The position numbers and the translations under genes were made by a program. The notes beneath the pieces are model-generated. The model was given only the letters and a program-made list of their open reading frames with translations, was not told the origin of the DNA and did not search any database. Of a stretch of DNA of 60,000 nucleotides, positions 29,247-38,240 are shown piece after piece (the first letter of the stretch is position 1; each line of letters begins with the position of its first letter). Location of the stretch: contig NZ_CP021030.1 of NCBI RefSeq assembly GCF_002117485.1, positions 1 through 60,000 on the forward strand, given 5' to 3'. Source of the DNA: Rhizobium sp. NXC14. GTDB lineage: Bacteria > Pseudomonadota > Alphaproteobacteria > Rhizobiales > Rhizobiaceae.

Positions 29247-30761
29247 TTATGATTCGCTCTGGCCTATTCCAGCCCTTGCACACCAATCGCGCAAGGGGGT
29301 AAGCGCCTCGTGCTCGAGCGCGACATTCAGATAAGCGAGTGTGCGCGGCATATGTTTGAGATAGCCGGGCTTGCCGTCCCGCTGCAGCAGCCGCACCCAA
29401 AGACCGGCAAGCTTGCAATTGCGCTGCGCCGACATGATCGCCCATGCTTTCAGAAATCCGACTTCGTCAAAGCCGCCCTGTCTGCGGCGAAGCGCCATAT
29501 AATCATCCATCAGCTGCCGGAAAAGCTGCGGCTCGATCGTGACGCGGGCGTCCTGGACGATCGAGGCAAGGTCATAGGCGGTGGGCCCGATCATGGCGTC
29601 CTGGAAGTCGATGAGGCCGATCTTTCTGATGCCCGGCTCCTGCGGCCGCCAAATGATGTTCGGTGAGTGGAAATCGCGCAGCAGCAGGTTCTTTTCGACC
29701 GTGGCAAGTTCATCGATCAGGGCGTCCCAGATCGCCAGATATTCCTTGCGCTCTGCCTCCGAGGGGGCGGTGCCGCGCTTCCAGGCAATGTGCCAGTCGA
29801 GCAGAAGCTGCACTTCCATTTTCATCGCCGTGCGATCGAAGTCCGGTATGTGATGCTTATGGGTGGCGGAAACCGGTATATCCTGCGGAAATTGTATGGA
29901 ATGAAGATGGGCAAGACAGGCGACGCTTTGCCGGTAACGCTCGACGATCGGCCGCCCCTCGTCATCGAGCACGCCTTCGGTGCCGAGATCCTCGATCAAG
30001 AGGATGCCCTTGTCATAATCGACCTTATAAATCTCCGGCGCCGCAAATCCCCATTCGCGCAGCGCATTGGCAATCGCAACGAAGGGATAGGCGTTCTGTG
30101 CCAGATGTGCGACCTTGGGATAGGGCTTGCCGTCGTGGACCGGCGGTCCCTCGGGATGCGGCTGCCAGTCCATCAGGATGAGACGCCCCTTGATGCTCTC
30201 ACGATAGATCGCCTCGTAGGCACGCAGCGACGCATCGCCAGTCAGGAAGCGACGTTTGGCATCGGAACAGCCTGCGTCTTCGAGGAAATTGCGGATCGCC
30301 AGGACGCGCCGGATGCGCAAAGCCTGTGCGCCGGCGGCGCTGATCGTCGCCCGGCGGCCGTTGCCTTCATGGGTCAGCGTCAACGTGATGCATTCCCCAG
30401 GCAACTCGCTCGCCGCCATCTCCGGCCATTCGACGAGGCATATGCCGTTCTGCAGGGCCTCGTCGAAGCCGAGCTCCGTCAATTCACCGGGATCGCCGAG
30501 CCGGTAGAGATCGAAGTGCGAAACCGGGATACGCAGGTCGTAGGATTGCACCAGTGTGAAGGTCGGGCTCGGAACTTCGAGCCCATCGTCATCGGCAATG
30601 GCACGCAGGATCGCACGGGCAAGCGAGGATTTGCCGGCGCCAAGATCGCCCGACAGGGCAAGACAATCGCCGGCCTTCAAGGCCAATGCCAGGTCTTCGC
30701 CGAGGCGAACCGTGGCCGCTTCGTCCTTCAGGAACAGCGAGATCGTATCGTCGGTCGTCAT
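29247..30761 (-). CDS. tsaE: TsaE-AmgK fusion: t6A synthesis ATPase joined to a MurNAc/GlcNAc kinase-like domain
   Basis: A 504-residue two-domain protein. Residues about 1-150 are TsaE (YjeE), the ATPase needed for t6A37 modification of tRNA: SGDLGAGKSSLARAI P-loop, VPSPTFTLVQSY, HFDLYRLGDPGELTELGFDE, CLVEWPE. Residues about 165-500 are an aminoglycoside-phosphotransferase-like kinase of the AmgK type, with catalytic loop LLRDFHSPNIIW and metal motif GLIDFQDAMIGP. AmgK phosphorylates the anomeric hydroxyl of MurNAc; MurU, encoded next, completes the step. The start overlaps the divL stop (ATGA). TsaE is usually about 150 residues, so this is a real fusion with no stop between the domains. 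Confidence 0.88.
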   Translation of the reverse strand: MTTDDTISLFLKDEAATVRLGEDLALALKAGDCLALSGDLGAGKSSLARAILRAIADDDGLEVPSPTFTLVQSYDLRIPVSHFDLYRLGDPGELTELGFDEALQNGICLVEWPEMAASELPGECITLTLTHEGNGRRATISAAGAQALRIRRVLAIRNFLEDAGCSDAKRRFLTGDASLRAYEAIYRESIKGRLILMDWQPHPEGPPVHDGKPYPKVAHLAQNAYPFVAIANALREWGFAAPEIYKVDYDKGILLIEDLGTEGVLDDEGRPIVERYRQSVACLAHLHSIQFPQDIPVSATHKHHIPDFDRTAMKMEVQLLLDWHIAWKRGTAPSEAERKEYLAIWDALIDELATVEKNLLLRDFHSPNIIWRPQEPGIRKIGLIDFQDAMIGPTAYDLASIVQDARVTIEPQLFRQLMDDYMALRRRQGGFDEVGFLKAWAIMSAQRNCKLAGLWVRLLQRDGKPGYLKHMPRTLAYLNVALEHEALTPLRDWCARAGIGQSES

Positions 30762-33343
30762 TCGGCGGCGGCGGAATGCGGTATGTTGACCGAGGGGATA
30801 CGGCAGACGACCGTCGTGCCCTTGCCCGGCTCGCTGTCGATCGTCACGTCGCCATGATGCAGGCTGACGAAGCTGTCGACGATCGACAGGCCGAGGCCGG
30901 CGCCGCCGCGTTTGCCGCTTTTAGCCCCGGTCGCGAACCGGTCGAAGACCGTCGCGATCATGTCGGGCGAAATACCGGGGCCGCGATCGCGGACGGAGAA
31001 CACGAAATCCGTGCCTTCGCGATGGCATTCCAGCGAGATCGAGGTACCCTCCGGCGAGAAATTCGCCGCATTGGCAAGAAGCTTCAGAAGGATCTGCTTC
31101 AGCCGCTGCGGATCGGCGATGATCGAGCCGAGATACGCAGGCGCGGTGATTTCGAGCGCGACGCCGCTTTCGTGCAGCCGGTCGGCGATCTGCATCGAGA
31201 CGTCGTCCAGCAGGTCGTTGAGATCGATCTCGGCATAGTTCAGACGCATGATGCCGGCATCGACCGTCGCAAGATCGAGAATGTCGTTGACGAGGGTCAG
31301 CAGAACCGAGGACGAAGTCGAGATGTGGTCGATATATTCGGCCTGCCGTTCATTCAGCGGCCCAACGCCCTGCGTGCGCAGCAGATCGGTAAAGCCGATG
31401 ATATTGGTCAGCGGTGAGCGAAGTTCATAGGAAACATGCTGGACGAAGTCGTTTTTCAATTCGTCGGCTTTGCGCAGCGCCTCGTTCTTCTCGGTCAATG
31501 CCCGCTCGGCCCGCACGCTGTCCGTCATGTTGACGAAGGTCAGCATGGTCTGCGCGTTCGGCAGCGGGATGACGGCGTAATCGAGCACGAGGCCGGAGAA
31601 GAGTTCCAGCGTCCCCTGGCTCGAGCGACGTTCGTCATCGAAGCTGGTGATCAGTTCCGCAAAGGTCTTCCAGCCGTCCGGCCGGTCATAGGACGGTGCG
31701 CACGCCTCGCCCAGCGCGCGGATATGGGTTCCGGGCTTGGCTTCGGTTTCGGTAATACCCCAGAGCGCCCGGAAGGCCGGATTCGACAGGCGGATACGTC
31801 CATCGGGCCCGAATACCGCGACACCTTCGGAAAGGTGATCGATCGTTTCACCCTGTACCTTGACCAGCGTGTTGTAGCGGGTTTCGAGATCGACCTGTTC
31901 GGTCAGATTTTCGAAAACCCAGGTGGCGCCGCCCTGGGGATGGGCGGTCGCAAAGACGCGCAGCGTCTGGCCGTTCGGCAGGTGCCAGAGATCCGATTGC
32001 GTATCGAGCGTGCGATAGACCGAAAGGGCCGCTTCCTTCCAGCTTTTCCAGTTGAGCTGGTCCGGCAGTTTCTTGGCCGCCCGCAGCCGCTCGAGCAGCT
32101 CGCTATTGTCGGGCCGGCTTTCAAGGACGGCGATATCCAGTTCCCAGAGGGCGACGAAGGCCTGGTTGTAGAACTGCAGCCTCCGCTCGCCGTCGAAGAT
32201 GGCGACGGGTGTCGCGAGATGATCGAGCGTTTCGGCGTGGCTCTTCAGGGTCCGCTCCAGCTCGGCGCGGACCGCTTCGATGTCGGATACGTCGACAGCA
32301 ATGCCGGCCGAGCCGCCGGGAACCTTGACGTCGACGACGTCGAAGAAGGTTCGGTTGCCGCGCACGACCGTCGAGATCGTGTCATGGAAAGGTGATTCCG
32401 GCGTCGCCGTCGCGCGAATGCGTTCGCGTGCCACGGTCGTCAGCATCTCGCGGCCTTCGTTGATCGCCTGCTGCGGCGAGCGCGCTTCGACCGCATCGCC
32501 ATAAGCCTGATTGACCCAGGTCAGGCGGCCCGCCGGGTCGCGCTGCCAGGCCGGCATGTCGATCGCGTCGAGCATGGTCTGGAAGGCCGAGATCGAGGTC
32601 ATCAGCCGGTCGCGCTCGATCCTGAGTTCGGCAAGCTCGGCGCGCAGATTGTTCAGCGCCACGAAGCGGACGAAGGCGCGTCCGCCGGAAACCCGGCCCT
32701 GCGCCTCGAGGATTTCATCGCGGATGGTCTCGACCACCATGTCGAAACTCTGCGCTCCGTCGCGCAGCCGGTCGATCGCCTTTTCCAGCTCCGAGGCGGA
32801 GTGTGACTTCAGCCAGAGGCCGAAGGCCAGGAATTCGCCATCCTGCGGTGCGCCAGTCTCGGGCGGAAGCTGCCCAAGCAGTTCCGGGCGCGCATTGCCG
32901 TCCCAGATGACGATGCGCCGGTTCTTGTCGGCGATCAGCGCCTGATATTGCGAAATGCGTTGCTGGGCATCCGAGAGCGCCGAGCGGATGTCCCTGCTCT
33001 CGTTTTCCAGATTGCCGCGCTGGCGCACGAGCCAGAGCGTGGAAAGCAGGGCCGCCGATATGACGCCGATGACGACGGAAACGCCAACGACCTGCGAGGA
33101 GGTGAAAAGGTGAGCCGAGGCCGCCGCCTGCTGCTCGCTTTGTGCCAGAACCGGCCGCGCCAGCGCGGCAAGCGCCGTGCCGGCCGCGCAAGTTTTCAAG
33201 AAGCGCGCCAATGATCCATGCTTTTGCTTTGCGGCCTCGTGTGCCGTTGCAGATTTATATCCCTGGCCTGCCATGAACGGACGGCAATGCTTACAAGCAT
33301 CATCATCCGCCTGATCGGGCAGGCTGTTTTTCACTTCCGACAT
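30758..33343 (-). CDS. divL: DivL-like cell-cycle sensor (tyrosine pseudo-histidine kinase)
   Basis: An 861-residue protein: a hydrophobic segment near residue 50 and a membrane helix at about 82-105 (VVGVSVVIGVISAALLSTLW), a coiled coil, several PAS domains (about 250-620), then DHp and HATPase domains. The H-box reads FVQHVSYELRSPL: Tyr639 (codon TAT on the minus strand at 31427-31429) replaces the usual His. This is the hallmark of DivL, which controls the CckA kinase and so CtrA in alphaproteobacteria. The ATPase boxes are intact (LANAANF, DRGPGIS, GGAGLGLSIV). The ATG at 33343 follows a GGACGGAG site; an earlier TTG at 33367 is less likely. It leads the operon to addA. Confidence 0.9.
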   Translation of the reverse strand: MSEVKNSLPDQADDDACKHCRPFMAGQGYKSATAHEAAKQKHGSLARFLKTCAAGTALAALARPVLAQSEQQAAASAHLFTSSQVVGVSVVIGVISAALLSTLWLVRQRGNLENESRDIRSALSDAQQRISQYQALIADKNRRIVIWDGNARPELLGQLPPETGAPQDGEFLAFGLWLKSHSASELEKAIDRLRDGAQSFDMVVETIRDEILEAQGRVSGGRAFVRFVALNNLRAELAELRIERDRLMTSISAFQTMLDAIDMPAWQRDPAGRLTWVNQAYGDAVEARSPQQAINEGREMLTTVARERIRATATPESPFHDTISTVVRGNRTFFDVVDVKVPGGSAGIAVDVSDIEAVRAELERTLKSHAETLDHLATPVAIFDGERRLQFYNQAFVALWELDIAVLESRPDNSELLERLRAAKKLPDQLNWKSWKEAALSVYRTLDTQSDLWHLPNGQTLRVFATAHPQGGATWVFENLTEQVDLETRYNTLVKVQGETIDHLSEGVAVFGPDGRIRLSNPAFRALWGITETEAKPGTHIRALGEACAPSYDRPDGWKTFAELITSFDDERRSSQGTLELFSGLVLDYAVIPLPNAQTMLTFVNMTDSVRAERALTEKNEALRKADELKNDFVQHVSYELRSPLTNIIGFTDLLRTQGVGPLNERQAEYIDHISTSSSVLLTLVNDILDLATVDAGIMRLNYAEIDLNDLLDDVSMQIADRLHESGVALEITAPAYLGSIIADPQRLKQILLKLLANAANFSPEGTSISLECHREGTDFVFSVRDRGPGISPDMIATVFDRFATGAKSGKRGGAGLGLSIVDSFVSLHHGDVTIDSEPGKGTTVVCRIPSVNIPHSAAAE

Positions 33344-33481
33344 CCGCGGTATGTCTCCGTCCTTCAATGTGCCGCATTACGACAAGACATCCCATTTTCG
33401 GAGCGGTCGGACGGAGTCCGGCGTCCCGAATCAAGTCTTAAAACAATACTTCGGAAGGGAATCGGCGGGAAGGGAGCGGCC

Positions 33482-33518
33482 AAAAAATAAGCCGCGGCAT
33501 TTGTCAATGCCGCGGCTT
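33482..33518 (-). terminator. Rho-independent terminator of ahcY
   Basis: A perfect 12-bp stem AAGCCGCGGCAT / ATGCCGCGGCTT with a 6-base loop, followed on the minus strand by ATTTTTT, lies 28 bases after the ahcY stop. The rest of the divL-ahcY gap (33344-33481) shows no other clear element; it must hold the divL promoter. Confidence 0.88.
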
Positions 33519-33546
33519 CTACATCTTGTGGATATCGACGACCCTA

Positions 33547-34947
33547 TCAATATCTGTAGTGGTCGGACTTGAACGGGCCCTGCGGCTTCACGCCGATATA
33601 GGCAGCCTGCTCTTCGCTGAGCTGGGTCAGCTTCACGCCGAGCTTGTCGAGATGAAGGCGTGCGACCTTTTCGTCGAGATGCTTCGGCAGGATGTAGACC
33701 TTGTTCTCGTACTGGCCGGGCTTGGTGAAGAGTTCGATCTGCGCCAGCGTCTGGTTGGTGAAGGAAGCCGACATCACGAAGGACGGATGGCCGGTCGCAT
33801 TGCCGAGGTTGAGCAGACGCCCTTCGGAGAGAAGGATGATGCGGTTGCCCTTGGGGAACTCGATCAGGTCGACCTGCGGCTTGACGTTGGTCCACTTGAG
33901 GTTACGCAGCGCGGCGACTTCGATTTCGTTGTCGAAATGGCCGATATTGCCGACGATCGCCATATCCTTCATCTGCCGCATGTGATCGATGCGGATGACG
34001 TCCTTGTTGCCCGTCGTGGTGATGAAGATGTCGGCAGAGGAAACGACGTCTTCCAGAAGTACGACTTCGTAACCGTCCATGGCGGCCTGCAGAGCGCAGA
34101 TCGGATCGGCTTCGGTCACCTTTACACGGGCGCCGGCGCCGGAGAGCGAGGCAGCGGAACCCTTGCCGACGTCGCCGTAACCGCAGACGACGGCGACCTT
34201 GCCGGCCATCATCACGTCGGTGCCGCGGCGGATGCCGTCAACCAGCGATTCCTTGCAGCCGTATTTGTTGTCGAACTTCGACTTGGTGACGGAGTCGTTG
34301 ACGTTGATCGCCGGGAACGGCAGCAGGCCCTTCTGGCTGAGCTGGTAAAGGCGGTTGACGCCGGTCGTCGTTTCCTCGGTGACGCCCTTGATCGCGTCAC
34401 GCTGCTTGGTGAACCAGCCCGGAGAAGCGGCGAGTCGCTTCTTGATCTGGGCGAAGAGGATTTCTTCTTCTTCCGAATGCGGGTTCGAGAGCACGTCCTC
34501 GCCGGCTTCGGCGCGAGCGCCGAGCAGGATGTACATGGTGGCGTCGCCACCGTCATCGAGGATCATGTTGGAAAGGCCACCATCGGCCCACTGGAAGATC
34601 TTGTCGGTATAGACCCAATAGTCCTCGAGCGACTCGCCCTTGATAGCGAAGACCGGAACGCCGGCGGCGGCGATCGCCGCTGCAGCATGGTCCTGGGTCG
34701 AGAAGATGTTGCAGGAAGCCCAGCGGACTTCGGCGCCGAGCGCAACCAGGGTTTCGATCAACACGGCTGTCTGGATGGTCATATGCAGCGAACCGGTGAT
34801 GCGCGCGCCCTTGAGTGGCTTTGCCTCACCGAACTCGGCGCGGCAGGACATCAGCCCCGGCATTTCGGTTTCGGCGATCGTAATTTCCTTGCGGCCGAAA
34901 TCCGCAAGCCCGATATCGGCGACGACATAATCTTTTTCAGTGCTCAT
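33547..34947 (-). CDS. ahcY: Adenosylhomocysteinase
   Basis: A 466-residue NAD-dependent enzyme splitting S-adenosylhomocysteine into homocysteine and adenosine, clearing the inhibitor left by methyltransferases. Seen are [14 protein letters not shown], the NAD fold [23 protein letters not shown] and the C-terminal FKSDHYRY. It is the longer bacterial form. The start [11 protein letters not shown] at 34947 is preceded by GGAGACC; the reading to 35004 is rejected. A perfect palindrome about 100 bp upstream is a likely operator. Confidence 0.97.
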   Translation of the reverse strand: MSTEKDYVVADIGLADFGRKEITIAETEMPGLMSCRAEFGEAKPLKGARITGSLHMTIQTAVLIETLVALGAEVRWASCNIFSTQDHAAAAIAAAGVPVFAIKGESLEDYWVYTDKIFQWADGGLSNMILDDGGDATMYILLGARAEAGEDVLSNPHSEEEEILFAQIKKRLAASPGWFTKQRDAIKGVTEETTTGVNRLYQLSQKGLLPFPAINVNDSVTKSKFDNKYGCKESLVDGIRRGTDVMMAGKVAVVCGYGDVGKGSAASLSGAGARVKVTEADPICALQAAMDGYEVVLLEDVVSSADIFITTTGNKDVIRIDHMRQMKDMAIVGNIGHFDNEIEVAALRNLKWTNVKPQVDLIEFPKGNRIILLSEGRLLNLGNATGHPSFVMSASFTNQTLAQIELFTKPGQYENKVYILPKHLDEKVARLHLDKLGVKLTQLSEEQAAYIGVKPQGPFKSDHYRY

Positions 34948-35049
34948 AGGGGTCTCCAGGCTGAAAAACGTCTCAAAAATTGGCGCAGGCGCAAGCAAGC
35001 GCACGGCATATCCGCCGTTTAGCAGGCTTCGCCTGGTATGGCAATAAGG

Positions 35050-35069
35050 ATATAAAGAAGTCTTTATAT
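35050..35069. promoter_or_regulatory. Palindromic operator candidate upstream of ahcY
   Basis: ATATAAAGA-AG-TCTTTATAT is a perfect 9-bp inverted repeat with a 2-bp centre, 103-122 bp before the ahcY start and 22 bp after the HPr stop. The shape recalls sites of ArsR-type regulators of methionine and SAH recycling (SahR-like) in alphaproteobacteria; that link is from memory and unproven. It also resembles a hairpin, but the A/T-rich arms make a terminator for ptsH less likely. Confidence 0.6.
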
Positions 35070-35091
35070 GTTTATATGAGCTCGGCCTAAC

Positions 35092-35367
35092 TCACATTTC
35101 TTCGCCGAACTTGTTCTGGATCAGCTGATCCAGGGCCTCCAGGGCTTCCTGAGCCTGGCTGCCGCTTGCCGAGACGACGACGCTGGAGCCGGGGCTTGCC
35201 GCAAGCATCATGAGACCCATGATCGAGGTGCCGCCGACCGTCATTCCATCCTTGGAGACGGTGATGGCTGCATCGAAATTCTCGACCATCTGCACGAATT
35301 TAGCGGAGGCGCGAGCGTGAAGGCCGCGCTTGTTGATGATGAGGAGTTCCCGGGAAAGCGATGTCAT
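35092..35367 (-). CDS. ptsH: HPr-family phosphocarrier (PTS-Ntr type)
   Basis: A 91-residue phosphocarrier. The phospho-histidine is His17 in KRGLHARAS, and the regulatory serine target of HprK is Ser48 in GGTSIMGLMML. In rhizobia this HPr takes phosphate from EI-Ntr and passes it to EIIA proteins, a regulatory and not a sugar-transport chain. It is last in the chvI-chvG-hprK-EIIA-HPr run, 9 bp after the EIIA gene. Confidence 0.93.
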   Translation of the reverse strand: MTSLSRELLIINKRGLHARASAKFVQMVENFDAAITVSKDGMTVGGTSIMGLMMLAASPGSSVVVSASGSQAQEALEALDQLIQNKFGEEM

Positions 35368-35376
35368 GAAGCGCCG

Positions 35377-35778
35377 TTATTTTCCGCTGAGCACGCGGCT
35401 CGCGACATTGATATATTTCCGCCCGGCTTCGGAAGCCTCCACCAGCGCCTTCTCCATGTTGTTCTCGCCGCGTACGCCGGCGAGTTTGATCAGCATCGGC
35501 AGGTTCATGCCGGCAATGACTTCGGTATGGCCGCTGCTCATGACCGAGATGGCGAGGTTGGAAGGCGTGCCGCCGAACATATCGGTCAGGATAACAACGC
35601 CATGGCCGTCATCGGCGCCAGAAACGGCTTGCAGAATGTCCTGCCGTCTCTGGTCCATATCGTCTTCGGGGCCAATACAGACCGTCTCGATGAATTTCTG
35701 AGGACCGACGACGTGCTCGACAGCATGACGAAACTCTTCAGCCAGCTTGCCATGAGTGACAAGCACAAGTCCGATCAT
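35377..35778 (-). CDS. PTS EIIA component, mannose family
   Basis: A 133-residue EIIA of the mannose/fructose family. The phosphorylation site is His9 in GLVLVTHGKLAEEF; DMFGGTPSNLA is the second family mark. No EIIB, EIIC or EIID genes lie nearby, so it is a regulatory orphan working with HPr and HprK. The start MIGLVLV is chosen at the family N-terminus; the open frame to 35895 is not supported. A 150-bp gap (35779-35928) separates it from hprK and may hold a second promoter. Confidence 0.9.
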   Translation of the reverse strand: MIGLVLVTHGKLAEEFRHAVEHVVGPQKFIETVCIGPEDDMDQRRQDILQAVSGADDGHGVVILTDMFGGTPSNLAISVMSSGHTEVIAGMNLPMLIKLAGVRGENNMEKALVEASEAGRKYINVASRVLSGK

Positions 35779-35928
35779 GATATTACTGCTCCCATATACG
35801 CAAACGGTGGCTGAGATATCGCAATGCAGCAATTTCGTCCACCGGTGGCGGCACATCTTGGCTATGAAAAGCCGAAGTGCAAGATAAAAATGCAAATATA
35901 TAAGGCGGATTGATCAATCCGGAAGCCT

Positions 35929-36378
35929 TCAGCATCCGATGTCAGGCGCTTTCGCCATCAGGATCGCCAGCGGCGAGGCAACATTTGTGAGCAGCCGCAA
36001 TGCGGGAAGCGAAAAACCCGGGGCGAGACTGACGATTTCGCCCTCCGCAGGGACGCGGTTTTCACCGGAAGCGCTGCCGGGAAGCACGGCATAGTGCATG
36101 GTTGCCGGGGACACGTGATCCTGCCGGACGATGCCAGTGCCGCGAAGTTCGATCAACCCGGCGATCGACGGCGGACAGGTGGCGATCACCGTGCCGGTCT
36201 CTCCCGACAGAAGCACCTGATCATCGGCGACCAGCGCCGTGAACAGCCCAAGGCGGCGCGCCTCGGTCATGCAGGTGAAAGCCAGCATCGATTTCCCCCA
36301 GCCCGAGGGACCGCTGAACAGCAGCCCCGTTCTGCCGACGACGATCGCCGTGGCATGGATGTTGGCGGCCGCCGTCAT
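35929..36378 (-). CDS. hprK: HPr kinase/phosphorylase, minimal alphaproteobacterial form
   Basis: A 149-residue protein holding only the catalytic domain of HprK; Gram-positive HprK is about 310 residues. Seen are the P-loop SGPSGWGKSMLA, the VADDQV motif, and the signature GLIELRGTGIV. It phosphorylates and dephosphorylates the serine of HPr. The start overlaps the chvG stop (ATGA), tying the PTS-Ntr control gene to the ChvG-ChvI two-component system. Confidence 0.9.
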   Translation of the reverse strand: MTAAANIHATAIVVGRTGLLFSGPSGWGKSMLAFTCMTEARRLGLFTALVADDQVLLSGETGTVIATCPPSIAGLIELRGTGIVRQDHVSPATMHYAVLPGSASGENRVPAEGEIVSLAPGFSLPALRLLTNVASPLAILMAKAPDIGC

Positions 36379-38165
36379 GCGGCTGGATCGAGGGGCAGGG
36401 CGAGGATAAAGCGCGCGCCGAGCACCTGCCCGCTTTCGGCGTCGGTAATGTTCTCTGCTCTGAGCGACCCGCCATGCGCTTCGGCGATCTGGCGGCTGAT
36501 CGACAGGCCGAGCCCCGAATTCTGGCCGAAGCCTTCGGATTCAGGTCGGTCGGTATAGAAGCGCTCGAAGATGCGATCGATATTTTCCGCCTGGATGCCG
36601 GGACCGTTGTCTTCGATCGTGGTGACACAGCGCGACCGTGTCCGCATCAGCCTCACGATGATCTTCCCGTCCTTTTCAGGGACGAAGGAGCGGGCGTTCT
36701 CGATCAGATTGGTGACGATCTGGCCGATGCGCAGGTCGTGACCGTTGACGACGAAGCGCGTCTTGATGTTCGGCTTGCGCTCGACGACATAGTCGATCTG
36801 CACTTGCTTTTTGCTGCCCCTGATCTGGCGCGACACGTCGATCAGGTCGCGCAGCAGCACCTCCATGTCGATGGAGGCGGCGTCGACGCGTGCGAGTTCG
36901 GCATCGAGCCGCGAGGCGTCGGAAATGTCGCTGATCAGGCGATCGAGGCGGCGGACATCGTGCTGAATGACGTCAAGCAGCCGTTTCTTGGAATCCTCCG
37001 ACCTGGCGAGCGGCAGCGTTTCGACGGCGCTGCGCAGCGAGGTCAGCGGATTCTTGAGCTCGTGGCTGACATCGGCGGCAAAGCTCTCGATGGCGTCGAT
37101 CCGGTCATAAAGCGCTGTCGTCATCTCGCGTAATGCGATGGAGAGGTTGCCGATTTCGTCCTGGCGAGCGGAAAAGTCGGGAATTTGCTCACGTGTCTTG
37201 GCGCCGCGGCGAACGCGGATGGCGGCTGCCGAAAGACGACGCAGCGGATTGGCGATCGTCGATGAGAGCACCAGCGACAGCAGTACGTTGACGAGCGTCG
37301 CCACGCCGAAAACGCGCATGATGGCCAGTCGTTCGGCGTGGACGATATTGTCGATGTCACCGGCCTGCGTCGACAACAGCAGCACGCCGAGCACGGCGCG
37401 GAAGCGCTGGATCGGAACGGCGACGGAAACGATGAGCTCGCCTTTTTCGGTGGTGCGCACGACCGCGCCGCGCACGCCGGTCAGCGCGTTCATGACCTCC
37501 GGATAGATCGAGCCGTCGCCGCCCGGCGCTTCTTTGTAGAGCGGCAGATTGCCCGGCTGCAGCGCCTTGTTGAACAGCGTCGCGAACCAATCGCTCCAGG
37601 TCTGTTTCTCTTCCTCGACCGGCGGCAGGTCGAAGCGCAGCACCTGACCGCGCGAATAGAGGTGACGCGAATCGAGCAGCAGATTGGCGTCGGCATCGAA
37701 GATGCGCGCGCGTGTGCGCGTAGGCGAGATCAGCCGACGCAGGACGGGAGCGACCTTCTCGGGGTCGATCGGAAATTCCAGGTCCTCGTCGTTCGGCACT
37801 GGGGTGATGCTCTGGCCGGCCTGCAGTTCGAGCAGCTTTTGCGGATCGATGGTGATCGAGTTCGTATCGACCGACGCGGAAGCCGAAACGGCGCCGGCGA
37901 TGATTTCGCCCTGCGTCAACAGGCTTTCGGCGCGGGCGTCGATCAAGCCTTCGCGAAACTGGTTGAGATAGAGAATGCCGCCGACGAGCACCACCAGCGC
38001 GACGAGATTGAAGAACAGGATGCGCCGCGTCAGGCTCGAAAACACCGCATTGCCGAAGATGCGGCGGATCAGCGTAAAGGGATGCGACCAACGGCGGCCT
38101 CGGACGCGACGGGTGCTCACGCCCTCCGCGTCGTCCAAATCCCTTTCCTGCACCAACTGTGCCAA
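36375..38165 (-). CDS. chvG: Sensor histidine kinase ChvG (ExoS)
   Basis: A 596-residue membrane sensor. Transmembrane helices lie at about residues 48-67 and 283-303, enclosing a periplasmic domain of about 215 residues. HAMP, DHp (His368 in AADVSHELKNPLTSLR) and HATPase (LIENARSF, DNGPGIQ, SGLGLSISRQI) follow. In rhizobia and Agrobacterium it senses acid or envelope stress, with ExoR as the periplasmic repressor, and controls exopolysaccharide, motility and symbiosis through ChvI. It is downstream of chvI by 75 bp and coupled to hprK. Confidence 0.94.
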   Translation of the reverse strand: MAQLVQERDLDDAEGVSTRRVRGRRWSHPFTLIRRIFGNAVFSSLTRRILFFNLVALVVLVGGILYLNQFREGLIDARAESLLTQGEIIAGAVSASASVDTNSITIDPQKLLELQAGQSITPVPNDEDLEFPIDPEKVAPVLRRLISPTRTRARIFDADANLLLDSRHLYSRGQVLRFDLPPVEEEKQTWSDWFATLFNKALQPGNLPLYKEAPGGDGSIYPEVMNALTGVRGAVVRTTEKGELIVSVAVPIQRFRAVLGVLLLSTQAGDIDNIVHAERLAIMRVFGVATLVNVLLSLVLSSTIANPLRRLSAAAIRVRRGAKTREQIPDFSARQDEIGNLSIALREMTTALYDRIDAIESFAADVSHELKNPLTSLRSAVETLPLARSEDSKKRLLDVIQHDVRRLDRLISDISDASRLDAELARVDAASIDMEVLLRDLIDVSRQIRGSKKQVQIDYVVERKPNIKTRFVVNGHDLRIGQIVTNLIENARSFVPEKDGKIIVRLMRTRSRCVTTIEDNGPGIQAENIDRIFERFYTDRPESEGFGQNSGLGLSISRQIAEAHGGSLRAENITDAESGQVLGARFILALPLDPAA

Positions 38166-38240
38166 TGATAGGCCCTTTCGAAAGGTTGGGCCCTATAACT
38201 GGCGTGCAACCTTCAATATTTCCAGCTGTGCCGCTCGGGC

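Noticed and set aside
34948..35091. SAM or SAH riboswitch before ahcY
   Set aside because: I could not build a pseudoknot or the known conserved core on the minus strand; the palindrome fits a protein operator better.
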